A stretch of DNA of 64,000 nucleotides. Origin: Acidobacteriota bacterium. Its GTDB lineage: Bacteria; Acidobacteriota; Terriglobia; Bryobacterales; Bryobacteraceae. The stretch lies in assembly GCA_029776225.1 (NCBI GenBank), contig JAKOTR010000031.1, positions 1 through 64,000 on the forward strand, given 5' to 3'. The translations under genes and the position numbers were made by a program. Below the pieces are notes generated by a model, which did no database searches, had not been told where the DNA came from, and worked only from the letters and a program-made list of their open reading frames with translations. Positions 26,463 through 35,421 of this stretch are shown here, piece by piece (within the stretch, counting starts at the first letter, position 1; every line of letters begins with the position of its first letter).

Positions 26463-27435
26463 ATGCGGATCAGAAGAGGCTCCAGTGGCGCGAAGGTGGA
26501 AGAGATCCAGCGCCGGCTGCGTGAACTCGGTCTATATCGCGGGCCGGTGGACGGTCTGTACGGAGGAGGGACGGAAGCCGCAGTCAAGACTTTCCAGCAG
26601 GCGCGCGCGTTGGCGGTGGATGGAATCGTCGGATTCGAGACTTGGGCCGCGCTGTTTCCAGGGGAGCCGGCGCCCGAGACCGAGGATCCCACCAGCTACC
26701 CGCTGGCGCAGCGGTGCCTGGCGCTGACCGGCTCGTTCGAAACCGGAGCCGGCATTCCCGAGTGCTATGCGGGGCTGACCGGAGACTTTGACGGGCAAGG
26801 GCTCAGCCTGGGCGTGCTCCAGTGGAATCTGGGACAGGGCAGCTTGCAGCCGCTACTCATCGAGATGCTATCCCGGCACCGCGACGTGTGCAGTGCAATC
26901 CTGCACGAACACCTGCCGGTTTTCGAAGCCATGCTGGGCTCAAGCAAAGCCGAGCAGCTCGCCTGGGCCCGGTCTATCCAGGACGTACGGGGTCCTGGAA
27001 CCGTGGCGCGGACTCTTGAAGGCAATCGCCCGCACCCCGGAGTTCCAGGCGATTCAGGTGGAGGCCGCCGGCGCCGTTCACCAACGCGCGGTGGCCATGG
27101 CCGCCGAATACGGGCTGGAGACCGAGCGCGCAGTGGCGCTGATGTTCGATATCTGCACGCAGAACGGATCTATCAGTGCGCTTGTTCGTGCCCAGATCCT
27201 CCAGGATTTCGCCGCGCTGCGTTTCCCGCCAGGATCTGCGGATGCCGAAGTCGTCCGCATGCGCATTATCGCGGAGCGGCGGGCGGCGGCAGCGCGCCCC
27301 GAATTTGTCGAGGACGTACGCGCCCGCAAACTGACGATCGCAAACGGCCGCGGCACGGTCCACGGCATCGAATACGACCTCGAAGAGTACGGTCTGAGGC
27401 TCCATCCCTACGCAGTTGACCGTGCCACTGCATAG
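26463..27435 (+). pseudogene. Peptidoglycan-binding, lysozyme-like protein with a frameshift near 26985
   Basis: From ATG 26463. Residues about 5-65 are a PG_binding_1 domain (GAKVEEIQRRLRELGLYRGP, DGLYGGGTEAAVKTFQQARA, VDGIVGFETWAALF). A catalytic-like domain follows with LTGSFETGAGIPECYAGL, DFDGQGLSLGVLQWNLGQGS: a Glu and Asp-rich set resembling the phage/chitosanase-like lysozyme superfamily. At about 26980-26990 the frame shifts by one base: the original frame becomes Gly/Pro/Arg-rich, while the other continues YGVLEPWRGLLKAIARTPEF and ends RLHPYAVDRATA at 27435. The intact product would be about 323 residues with no signal peptide, which fits a phage endolysin. The broken state may be real or a sequencing error. 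Confidence 0.7.
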
Positions 27436-27609
27436 GCGCTGGCAGCTCCATCTCCGGCACCTACCCGATTCCGTTCCTTGCCCGCGAGACTCCGCCGCTG
27501 AAAGCCGCGCATGCTTTGCGCAACAGGCTGAATACCATGCCCCTTCTGGCGGGCCTCATTCATGGTGAGACCGTAGCCCGAAAAGCTTCGTGTGCTCCTC
27601 AAATCAAAA
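27436..27609. other. Short intergenic region between convergent genes
   Basis: 174 bp without a recognisable gene, repeat or terminator hairpin. Confidence 0.3.
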
Positions 27610-28944
27610 TCACGCGATCCACGTGATGAGGAGGCCGATGCTCGCGGCAAATGTCGCGATCGTCGTGATCCACCCCAGCACGTTCATAGCGCGGCTGTTC
27701 ACGCGCCCTCCCACGATCGCTTTATTGTTCGTCATCAGCATGATTAACAGCATCAGAGGCGGCGTCAATAAGCCTTGCACGATTCCGGCCCAAATCAGAG
27801 CCTTGATGGGGTTGATGCCGAAGAAATTCATGCTCATCCCGGCCAGGGTAATTGCGAATATAGCGGCGTAGAACTTTTTTGCCTCTGAGGGCTTCGCATA
27901 GAGGCCGTTCTTCCAGCCAAAAGTCTGAGCCAGGTCATACGCCGCTCCGATGGTCATCACCGGCACCGCGAGGAAACCCACCGCAACAACTCCGATTGCA
28001 AAAAGCAGTCCGGCGGCATCACCGGCCAGCGGCCGAAGAGCCTGAGCGGCCTCTGCGGCCGTGCTGATCTCGGTCTTCCCCGCGGGGAACAGCGTCGAGC
28101 CGGTCGAAAGAATGATGAAGTACATTACGATGCTGGCAAAGAGCATGCCGGCGATCGTGTCCCATCTGGCCCTTCTCAGCTCTCTGTCTGTGACGTCTCT
28201 ACGCCCTGGGGCGCCTGCGTGTCCGTGCGCAATCGCTTCTTCCACTTCCATATTGGATTGCCATGTGTAGAGATAGGCGGACAGCGAGGTGCCGATGACG
28301 GCGACCAGCAACTGAAGGAATTCACGATTGAAATGGATGGCGGGAATCAACGTCCCTTTCAGGACTGCCGCCCAGTCGGGTCTGGCGAGAGCTGCCGATC
28401 CTATGTAGGCCAGCAGGGCCAGAGCAAGCCAACGGAATGTGTTCCGGATGAGCGTATACGAGCCCAGGCACTGGAGGGTCAGGATTACGAAGGTCGTCCC
28501 AACCACGAGCCATTCAGTGCGCACGGGTATCAACAGCCCGAGCGCTGCCGCCATTCCACCGAGATCGGCTCCCGCTTCAATGGTGTTCGAAATAAGGACT
28601 CCGATCAACGCGGGATAGAGGATCCATCGCGAGTAATGAGTCCGGATCTTGGCGAACAGGCCTTCTCCTCCGACCAGTCCCAGTTTCGAGGAGAGATACA
28701 CGACCGCGATCATCATCGGGAACGCAACGGGAGCGGCCCACAGGAATGATGGCCCAAACCTGGCGCCCGCAGCGGCGTAGGTTCCGATCGCCGACGGATC
28801 GTTATCCGCGGCACCGGTAATCAGGCTGAGTCCGACCGACCTGCGGGCGCCGCCGCTTTCCGGCTTGGACCGTTTTTCCAGGCGCGGCCGCGCCGGTGGC
28901 GACTGAGCCGTGTAATGCCCGGGCAAAGGATGACGCGCAGCCAT
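27610..28944 (-). CDS. NRAMP-family metal ion transporter
   Basis: 444 residues with about 11 membrane segments, the usual NRAMP length. The first helix has LITGAADNDPSAIGTYAAAG in place of the canonical DPGN metal-binding motif: Asp and Pro are kept, but the ligand Asn is not. The sixth helix reads GTSLSAYLYTWQSNMEVEEA, lacking the Met of the classic MPH motif. This pattern belongs to a bacterial NRAMP subgroup whose substrate (manganese, magnesium or other) cannot be told from sequence. The N-terminal 35 residues are Pro/Arg-rich and cytoplasmic. No yybP-ykoY-type leader is visible upstream. It follows the UroD gene at a distance of 353 bp. Confidence 0.88.
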   Translation of the reverse strand: MAARHPLPGHYTAQSPPARPRLEKRSKPESGGARRSVGLSLITGAADNDPSAIGTYAAAGARFGPSFLWAAPVAFPMMIAVVYLSSKLGLVGGEGLFAKIRTHYSRWILYPALIGVLISNTIEAGADLGGMAAALGLLIPVRTEWLVVGTTFVILTLQCLGSYTLIRNTFRWLALALLAYIGSAALARPDWAAVLKGTLIPAIHFNREFLQLLVAVIGTSLSAYLYTWQSNMEVEEAIAHGHAGAPGRRDVTDRELRRARWDTIAGMLFASIVMYFIILSTGSTLFPAGKTEISTAAEAAQALRPLAGDAAGLLFAIGVVAVGFLAVPVMTIGAAYDLAQTFGWKNGLYAKPSEAKKFYAAIFAITLAGMSMNFFGINPIKALIWAGIVQGLLTPPLMLLIMLMTNNKAIVGGRVNSRAMNVLGWITTIATFAASIGLLITWIA

Positions 28945-29297
28945 ATAATTCCTTCCGCAAACCGTCTGGCGAGGTCACGGCCGGGGCTATTCGCAGTGGA
29001 ACGGATTCCGGCAGAAATCGGTGCGGGTTCCAGGCCGGGCGACATAAACGGCACCCAGGTTCTCGCGGAGTAAGTATGCGAAAAACCGGCCCTCCAATGC
29101 CTCAGTCGCCCGTGCCCGCCGATATGAGGTGTACGATGGCTCGCGGTGCGGGCTGGCCGCGATACCGAAATACTTGAGAAGAGAGCCTACCACGCCCCTG
29201 TTCTCTGGCGGATGCACGATTCTCCACGCAAGAAGGGAGAATTTGCCCCTCTGCCCTGAATGATAGCACAGCGGTGAAATTAAACAGCGGGGCGCGT
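28945..29297. other. Gene-free 353-bp region upstream of the NRAMP gene
   Basis: No convincing frame on either strand and no riboswitch-like structure recognised. It presumably contains the NRAMP promoter. Confidence 0.3.
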
Positions 29298-30356
29298 TTA
29301 CGAGAGTTCTCTTTCGAAGTCGAGAGTGCCCGCCGCCAGCTCGTCTATGACGTGCCTGATGGCGTGAACGTGCTCCGGGTTTCCGTCGTAGGCAACCACG
29401 CCGCAGCCCAGCAGAAAGCCGGGGTGCGCGTGGAAGTCCTTCAGGATTTCCACTGCCTGGCGGCGGACGGCAGCTGCGGGTCCGCGGTTGACAAGCACTG
29501 CGTCGACGTTCGCCCGCACCGGAACGCGGGCGGCCAGCGCCTTCTCGCACCACTTTGCCAGATTCGCCGGACGGTCCGAGAGGAACTGGGTGGCGCCCGT
29601 GGCAATCAAATCGTCAATGATGCTCGTTGTGTTGCCTCCGATGATCAACGGCAGAAACCGTCCGCCGGCGGCCTTCAACTCGGGGATCACATAGTCCCGA
29701 TAGACCGGCAGAACCAGGCTCTTCACCACGCGGGGCGAAGCGAGCGTCGGCGTCGCCCTGGAGTCGAAAATGATCGGCTCCACACCTCGTTTCAGGAAAG
29801 CCTTTCCGAACTCCACGGTGACGCGGGCACAGAACTCAATCACTTCCCGCGCGAAGCCGGGGTCGTCTACGGTAAGTAAGACCCACTGTTCCGCGCCGAT
29901 CAGTTCTGCCGCCATGGAGTACGGCCCGGTGACCGCTCCGCGCACGATGATCCACGCTCCGATTTCCCGGCTCAAACGGTCCGCCACCTCGAGGTAAAGC
30001 GGCATGCGCCCTGCGCACTCAGGGTCGGGCACGCCGAGCCTGCGCAGATCGGCGGGGCAATGGACGACCGGCTCGACCACGGCAGGGCAGTCGTTCGAAT
30101 CCTCGAAATAAACGACCTTGCATCCCAGCGCCTCGGCCTCGACGTTGTAAACATCGATGCCGATCACCAGCATGTCGGCATCGTAAACCTCAAGCTCCTT
30201 CATCAGCCCCGCGTAGAGAAGGTCGGCGCTGCGGCAGATCTCGGAGGGCGACTTTCCGATCAAGGCACCCTTGTGCTCGTAGATGGCCGGAACGAAGGGA
30301 ATGCGGTCCGCCGGCTTCAATGCATAGACCGCCTCCACTCTCTCACGTTTCGTCAT
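29298..30356 (-). CDS. Uroporphyrinogen decarboxylase-family protein (MtaA/CmuA-like)
   Basis: 352 residues with a URO-D TIM barrel: opening MTKRERVEAVYALKPADRIP, AWIIVRGAVTGPYSMAAELIG, GVEPIIFDSRATPTLASPRV and the C-terminal DFHAHPGFLLGCGVVAYDG. The heme enzyme's signature (PVWxMRQAGR) is absent, so this is not hemE. The Cys in LGCGV fits the cobalamin-dependent methyltransferase or demethylase branch, which would move methyl groups from methoxylated or methylated substrates. There is no partner corrinoid gene nearby. It is cytoplasmic. It lies 180 bp after a large receptor gene on the same strand and may belong to the same utilisation locus. Confidence 0.82.
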   Translation of the reverse strand: MTKRERVEAVYALKPADRIPFVPAIYEHKGALIGKSPSEICRSADLLYAGLMKELEVYDADMLVIGIDVYNVEAEALGCKVVYFEDSNDCPAVVEPVVHCPADLRRLGVPDPECAGRMPLYLEVADRLSREIGAWIIVRGAVTGPYSMAAELIGAEQWVLLTVDDPGFAREVIEFCARVTVEFGKAFLKRGVEPIIFDSRATPTLASPRVVKSLVLPVYRDYVIPELKAAGGRFLPLIIGGNTTSIIDDLIATGATQFLSDRPANLAKWCEKALAARVPVRANVDAVLVNRGPAAAVRRQAVEILKDFHAHPGFLLGCGVVAYDGNPEHVHAIRHVIDELAAGTLDFERELS

Positions 30357-30535
30357 ATTTTGGCGTGTCCGAGCATATCACAAAAAGGCGCACGAGCTGC
30401 GTCCACATGCGGGCCAGTCGCGGAGGGGGCTGAGTATTGAGGGGGATTTTCAACCAGCGGAAGGCGGCAATTTCCGCCGGCGTTGGAGGCCAGTGGCCGG
30501 ATAGTAACATCCGGCCACTGGAGTTAGCTCCCGCA

Positions 30536-33500
30536 TCACCACTTAACTGCAAGTGTGAGGTTCATGAGCGGTTGACCACCGTAGTGGGCACTAATTGCAT
30601 CCCACGTCACTTTTCCGAAGTAGTGCGGGTTTCTCAGGTTGAGCGTGGTGCTAGGTTCCGCGAAGTTGTACCACTTGAACGGGTTCTGGAAATCGAACCG
30701 GAACTGGACGCGAGCGCGCTCTTTGATCGGCACTTCCTTGGATGCCGAGAGGTTTGCCGCGATGACGCGCTGCTTGCTCCAGATGTTGCGTCCGGCGTTG
30801 CCCCGTTCATAAGACGGCGCGTAGGTCACGCAGTCGTTCCCGAAGGGGGTTGCCGGTCCGCAATCGATCAGGGAGTTCTGATACTGGCGGGTCCACCGGT
30901 CGGGACCGAGATCTTGCCAGTTCTCGCGGAGTCTGGGCCTGCGCAGCAGGACCGCGCTGGTGGTCTGCGGCATCCAACTCGGGTAGTTCTGAGTGTCCAT
31001 ACCGGAGATGCCGATTCCGAGCGGCTCACCGCTGTAGATGGAGTAGGTCCACACGAAATCGAAACCGCCGATCAGCATATTCAGCCATCCACCGCGGTTC
31101 AGGAACCTGCGGCCTTTGCCTATCGGGATTTCATACATCATGCTGCCGGAGAACCTGTGTGTCTGGTCCCAATCGGCGCGCCCTCTGTTCAGCTTGCGCT
31201 CCAGGTAGATGTTGGAAACGTTTTCGTCGATCGTTTTGCCGAACGTGTAGAAGGCCAGGAAGTTCAGGCCCTTTGAGAAGCGCTTTTCGATTTTCACCGT
31301 GCCGGAATGGTGGCTCAGTTGCCCGTAGTTGCCCTGGTAATAGAGGTTGCCCCAGTTCGGGAAGGGCCGCGAGTACTGCGCAACGGGAATCCAGGCATCC
31401 CGGGCAACCGGATCGTCGGCCAGGTAGCCCCAGGGCAGGGTGTTGAACTGCAGGCTGCCGCTGTTGCCCACCTGCCTGCTGCCGTTGTATTGAACTTCCA
31501 GAAGGTAATCCCGGCTGAGTTCGTACTGGATGCCGAAATTCCAGTTCATCGTGTACGCAGCCTGAAGGTTCCTGTCCACGATGTTGGCGCTGTGGCCTCC
31601 CGGATTGCCGACATACGGCAGCGAACCGTCCGGTCGAAGAGCCGGATAGACCACCGGAGCGGGTCCTTCCTTCAACTGGAACAACGGCCGCGGATCGCCC
31701 GTCGGCCGGGACTGGGTGACGGAGCGGGACATCAACTCATCCGTGTACAGGAACCCCAGTTTCATATCCACGTGCGAGAGCGCAAAACCACTCCGCACGA
31801 CGAACTTCTGGTGCGGATGCCACGCAAGTCCGATTCGCGGCTGGTAGTTGTTCCAGTCCGTGTTGTACGGCTTGGCGCCCTTGGGGTGCGTCCAGGCTCC
31901 GCGGCAGCCTTCCGGCGGGCAGCTCCAGCCAGTGTACTGATTGTCGTCGATAGCGTTGGGGTCCCAAATGCTGATGAACCCGTACTTCTGCGTCGGCGGG
32001 GTCTCCACACTGTACCGCAGACCGAGGTTCAGCGTCAGGGTTGGGTGGATTTTCCAGTCGTCCTGGAAGTAGAAGCTGTGTTGCCAGGAACGCGGAAGGT
32101 TCGAATTCAGGGTCTGGCTGAAGGTGACCGAACTGATCGACCCAACCAGGAAACTGGCAAAGCTGTTTCCCGTATTGGGCAGGTCGGTGCCGTTCGGACG
32201 GAGTCCCGCCGTGCTCGTGAACGAGAAGTTTCCGCTGGGGCTGCCGATGCCGTAGGAGTTGACTCTGTACCGCATGAGCTCGTAGCCCCACTTGAACGCG
32301 TGGGACCCGCTGACCTTGGAGACATCCTGCTTGAACGACAGCGTCTCGTTCACGTCGACCGTGGGAGTGCCCTGCCCGAGGCTGCCGTAAAAGCCGAGCG
32401 GGAAGTGGTCCGGCGCGAGGTTAGGCAGACCGATCTCCGCTGCCATGTTCTTCATGTAAGTGGGAACTTCCCACCCCTGCCTGCGGCGGTAGTAGCCTGC
32501 TCGCGTTTCGCTGACCAGAGTGGGGCTGAGCACCCACGTCGTGCCCAAGGAGACCGTGTGCATGTGGATGGGCTCCCGAGCCTCCGAGCTGCTGAACGGC
32601 AGGTACTTGATTGTCGTGGGCTTGGTCCAGTAGTCGCGCTCGTTCCACGTGTAGCTGAAGTAGGATTTCAGCGAAGGGCTGAACTGGTGGTCGGTGCGGA
32701 TCGACCAGTTCGGCCAGAGGACCGCAGTTACCGGCGCCAGCGCCAAATTCTGCGTTGGTCCCGTCGTAGACATGCTTCCCGGCTGGTTTGGGTGAGTGAA
32801 AGGATCGTAGCTTAAGATCTTCGCAGCTACCGGATCAAACTGCGACTTCGGAATGATGTTATCTGGGAATGGATCCCGGACCCAGGTGCCATCAGAAAGC
32901 TGCCGGGTCGTACGGGGATCGTAAATCGGCTGGCCGATCCCTCCGAACCTGAAGTCGCCCTGCTTCATTTCCTCGGTGGGCACCGTGTACTGATTCTGCT
33001 TGGCCTGCTTATCGATCAGTTTTTGCCAGGCCAGCATGAAGAACGTACGGTTGCGGCCGTCGTAGATTTTCGGAATGTATACGGGGCCGCTGATGTTCGC
33101 ATCCGGCTGCGCGAAAACGATCATATCGCCTCGCTGCGTCGGGGTCTCCCGGTCGAAGTACTTGCGGTGCTGCATTCTGCGGGTGCGGCCGAGCATCGAG
33201 AGCATTCCGTGGAATTCGTTCGTGCCGGTCTTCTTGACAACCGTGATCGCGCCGCCGGCGGAGTGCCCGTATTCGGCCGGGAGCGCCGACGTAATAACCT
33301 TCACCTCTTCTACGGCGTTGAGGATCGTGTCCGAGGTCAAGCCGTTGTTGTCTGTGCCGGTGGCGAGTGCCCCGTCTTCGAAATACCCGATGTAGCCACT
33401 GCGCAGGCCGTTGATGTGGAAGTTGTTCATCTGGCCCGCATAGCCGAAGCCGTTCATCGTCATGCCGGGGACGAGGTACATAATTGCCTTGACGTTGCGC

Positions 33501-33991
33501 TGATACAGTGGCAACGCGTACTGGTAGTCGCCACTTACCACCTGGCCGGTCGCCGAGGTTTCCGTCTCCAGCAGCGGCACCGCTGCGGTGACTTCGATCG
33601 ACTCGCTTACCGCGCCGACCTCCAGGGTGGCATTGATAGCCATCGTGTCGCCGGTTCTCAATACCGCATTTTCGCGTATGAAACTCTTAAATCCAGCCGC
33701 TTCAACGGTTATCCTGTAGGGTCCGGGCCGGAGAGATCCCACGCGGTAGATCCCTTCCGAGTTCGTCTCCGTTACGCTTTGAAAGTTTGTTTCGGTCTGA
33801 GTGATCGTGACTTTGGCGCCGGGCACAACAGCGCCCGTAGAATCGGCTACCCGGCCGGTGATGGTGCCGGTGTCGATTTGCGCCCAAGCTGGAAATACTG
33901 CCAGGAATAGTAGGGAAAATACAGCGCAGATACATCGAATGCTCTGTACTTTCTTTGATGTAGTTGAGCAAGAAAGCAATTCAGTCAGCAC
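30536..33991 (-). CDS. Oar-like TonB-dependent receptor, 1151 residues
   Basis: Start GTG 33991 is preferred because AAGGAG lies eight bases before it; an upstream ATG at 34030 is possible. Signal peptide (CICAVFSLLFLAVFPAWAQ), then a carboxypeptidase-regulatory-like domain (TGTITGRVADSTGAVVPGAK; GIYRVGSLRPGPYRITVEA). The plug-like region has YQRNVKAIMYLVPGMTMNG and VEEVKVITSALPAEYGHSAG, followed by the beta-barrel to a C-terminal LTLAVKW. Residues NEFHGMLSMLGR mark the first barrel strands. Such receptors import or bind large ligands at the outer membrane in acidobacteria; the ligand is unknown. It is followed by the UroD gene and preceded by the exported hydrolase pair, all minus strand. 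Confidence 0.9.
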   Translation of the reverse strand: MLTELLSCSTTSKKVQSIRCICAVFSLLFLAVFPAWAQIDTGTITGRVADSTGAVVPGAKVTITQTETNFQSVTETNSEGIYRVGSLRPGPYRITVEAAGFKSFIRENAVLRTGDTMAINATLEVGAVSESIEVTAAVPLLETETSATGQVVSGDYQYALPLYQRNVKAIMYLVPGMTMNGFGYAGQMNNFHINGLRSGYIGYFEDGALATGTDNNGLTSDTILNAVEEVKVITSALPAEYGHSAGGAITVVKKTGTNEFHGMLSMLGRTRRMQHRKYFDRETPTQRGDMIVFAQPDANISGPVYIPKIYDGRNRTFFMLAWQKLIDKQAKQNQYTVPTEEMKQGDFRFGGIGQPIYDPRTTRQLSDGTWVRDPFPDNIIPKSQFDPVAAKILSYDPFTHPNQPGSMSTTGPTQNLALAPVTAVLWPNWSIRTDHQFSPSLKSYFSYTWNERDYWTKPTTIKYLPFSSSEAREPIHMHTVSLGTTWVLSPTLVSETRAGYYRRRQGWEVPTYMKNMAAEIGLPNLAPDHFPLGFYGSLGQGTPTVDVNETLSFKQDVSKVSGSHAFKWGYELMRYRVNSYGIGSPSGNFSFTSTAGLRPNGTDLPNTGNSFASFLVGSISSVTFSQTLNSNLPRSWQHSFYFQDDWKIHPTLTLNLGLRYSVETPPTQKYGFISIWDPNAIDDNQYTGWSCPPEGCRGAWTHPKGAKPYNTDWNNYQPRIGLAWHPHQKFVVRSGFALSHVDMKLGFLYTDELMSRSVTQSRPTGDPRPLFQLKEGPAPVVYPALRPDGSLPYVGNPGGHSANIVDRNLQAAYTMNWNFGIQYELSRDYLLEVQYNGSRQVGNSGSLQFNTLPWGYLADDPVARDAWIPVAQYSRPFPNWGNLYYQGNYGQLSHHSGTVKIEKRFSKGLNFLAFYTFGKTIDENVSNIYLERKLNRGRADWDQTHRFSGSMMYEIPIGKGRRFLNRGGWLNMLIGGFDFVWTYSIYSGEPLGIGISGMDTQNYPSWMPQTTSAVLLRRPRLRENWQDLGPDRWTRQYQNSLIDCGPATPFGNDCVTYAPSYERGNAGRNIWSKQRVIAANLSASKEVPIKERARVQFRFDFQNPFKWYNFAEPSTTLNLRNPHYFGKVTWDAISAHYGGQPLMNLTLAVKW

Positions 33992-34171
33992 TAATCCAAC
34001 TCCTTGACCGGCTGTGTGCAGGCCGGTCACGATGTGTTTGTGTTATGGTTTGCCAGCATCCGATAAACATGCGGCGCCGGTCTCTTAAACGGACGGACTC
34101 CTCCTGCACACCCAGAGCAGTCCGCCCGAAAACTGGTTCGCTCTCGTGCTGCGCGAGTTTATTCGAAAACG

Positions 34172-35392
34172 CTAAGCAGCCGGATTCGAAATCCCTGCCG
34201 ATTCCATGAAAGCGACGTATGCTTTCATCTCTTGAACGCGCTTCTGAACCACCTTGAAGATGTCTTCAGCGTGTTCCCTGATGGTCAATTGTGAGCAAGT
34301 ATTGGGATTTTTCTTTGTGGCTTCGTCGACGGTGCGGATCCAATCGGGCGGGATCTTGCTCGCCCCGGCGAGCGCTCCCGCCAGCGCGCCGGCTGAGGCG
34401 GCAAGGCAGTCGGTGTCGCGCCCGAAATTTACGGTCATGATGATCGTGTCCTCGACGTTGCCATTCGTGGCCAAAAACGCGGCGAACGCCTTGGTCGCGA
34501 TTTCGACCGCATAGGAATAGTGGAAAGGCAATCCGCCCGAACCGTCGTAGATTTCGTAAAAGGCGTCCCGCATCTTGGTCGTGTTGCCGTACTTCCGCGC
34601 GATGTCCAGACCCCTTTCCAGTTCCGGCCTGATCGACGGGTGGGCGTATTTCAGCGCCGTGTTGATCACCGAATCGACCGTCGCGTCGGGACGGCAGGCG
34701 TGCGCGAGCGCCGCGTTGTAGGCTGCTCCCCACAGGAATCCCTCGCTCGTAAGCGGGTGGTAGATGCGGCCCACATCGTATGTGTCCCGGATTGCGCCTT
34801 CTTCATCGCACGCATTCACCATCGCGATGGGCATAAAGGAGCGGACCATGGTGTTCAGGCCGTGCGTGTAATTGACTACGGTGCCGATGTAACCGGCGGG
34901 AACAACGCCGAGCTGGTTGTTGTACCCACGAACCTTTGCGACCTGTGTCGTCTCGACGTCGAACTCCGTGACGATTTTCTTCATCCGCTCCATTCGCTCG
35001 TCGGGGTTGGTTCTTGCCCAGGTCCGCGCCAGGTCTGCGGCGTTGATCCGGTCGCCCTTTTCGGCGATAGCCAGGCACATCTGCTTCACGCGCTCTGTGC
35101 CGTCCTCGGTCGAGCCGGCGACGTAGGGAAAGTTCCACCAAAGGTCCCAGGGCTCGAAGGTCTTCAGGACGCCGTACTTTTCTGCGATCTTTTCCCGGGA
35201 AAAGCCCTCGACCGCCACCCCCATGGCCGAGCCGATAAAGCTCCCGGCCAGGCAGCCGTAAATCTTGTCGAAAAGGTTGTGGGCGGGCGCGGCAGAGGCT
35301 GTCTGGACGGAGCCCGCCAGCGTGGCCGCCAGCGCCGAGTTCAGCAGGTCGCGCCTGCGGAGTTGATGGCTTTTGCCGTCGGGTTTAGTCAT
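34172..35392 (-). CDS. Exported ADP-ribosylglycohydrolase-fold protein, paralogue 1
   Basis: 406 residues. A twin-Arg-like N-terminus (LRRRDLLNSALAATLAGSVQ) suggests Tat export. The ADP-ribosylglycohydrolase fold is clear: DKIYGCLAGSFIGSAMGVAVEG, STEDGTERVKQMCLAIAEKG in place of the TDDT metal motif, a helical core and VNFGRDTDCLAASAGALAGA, equivalent to GGDTDT. Most acidic metal ligands are kept (E-D and D-T-D). Cytoplasmic DraG-type enzymes remove ADP-ribose; an exported form in a saccharide-use setting more likely cleaves an N- or O-glycosidic bond of another substrate. It sits 29 bases after paralogue 2 and upstream of the receptor gene. The substrate is inference. Confidence 0.85.
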   Translation of the reverse strand: MTKPDGKSHQLRRRDLLNSALAATLAGSVQTASAAPAHNLFDKIYGCLAGSFIGSAMGVAVEGFSREKIAEKYGVLKTFEPWDLWWNFPYVAGSTEDGTERVKQMCLAIAEKGDRINAADLARTWARTNPDERMERMKKIVTEFDVETTQVAKVRGYNNQLGVVPAGYIGTVVNYTHGLNTMVRSFMPIAMVNACDEEGAIRDTYDVGRIYHPLTSEGFLWGAAYNAALAHACRPDATVDSVINTALKYAHPSIRPELERGLDIARKYGNTTKMRDAFYEIYDGSGGLPFHYSYAVEIATKAFAAFLATNGNVEDTIIMTVNFGRDTDCLAASAGALAGALAGASKIPPDWIRTVDEATKKNPNTCSQLTIREHAEDIFKVVQKRVQEMKAYVAFMESAGISNPAA

Positions 35393-35421
35393 AATCCTTT
35401 CCTATCTCTGGACAGTGCCTC

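Noticed and set aside
29298-30356. hemE (heme uroporphyrinogen decarboxylase)
   Set aside because: The substrate-binding signature RQAGR is missing and the context is not heme synthesis.
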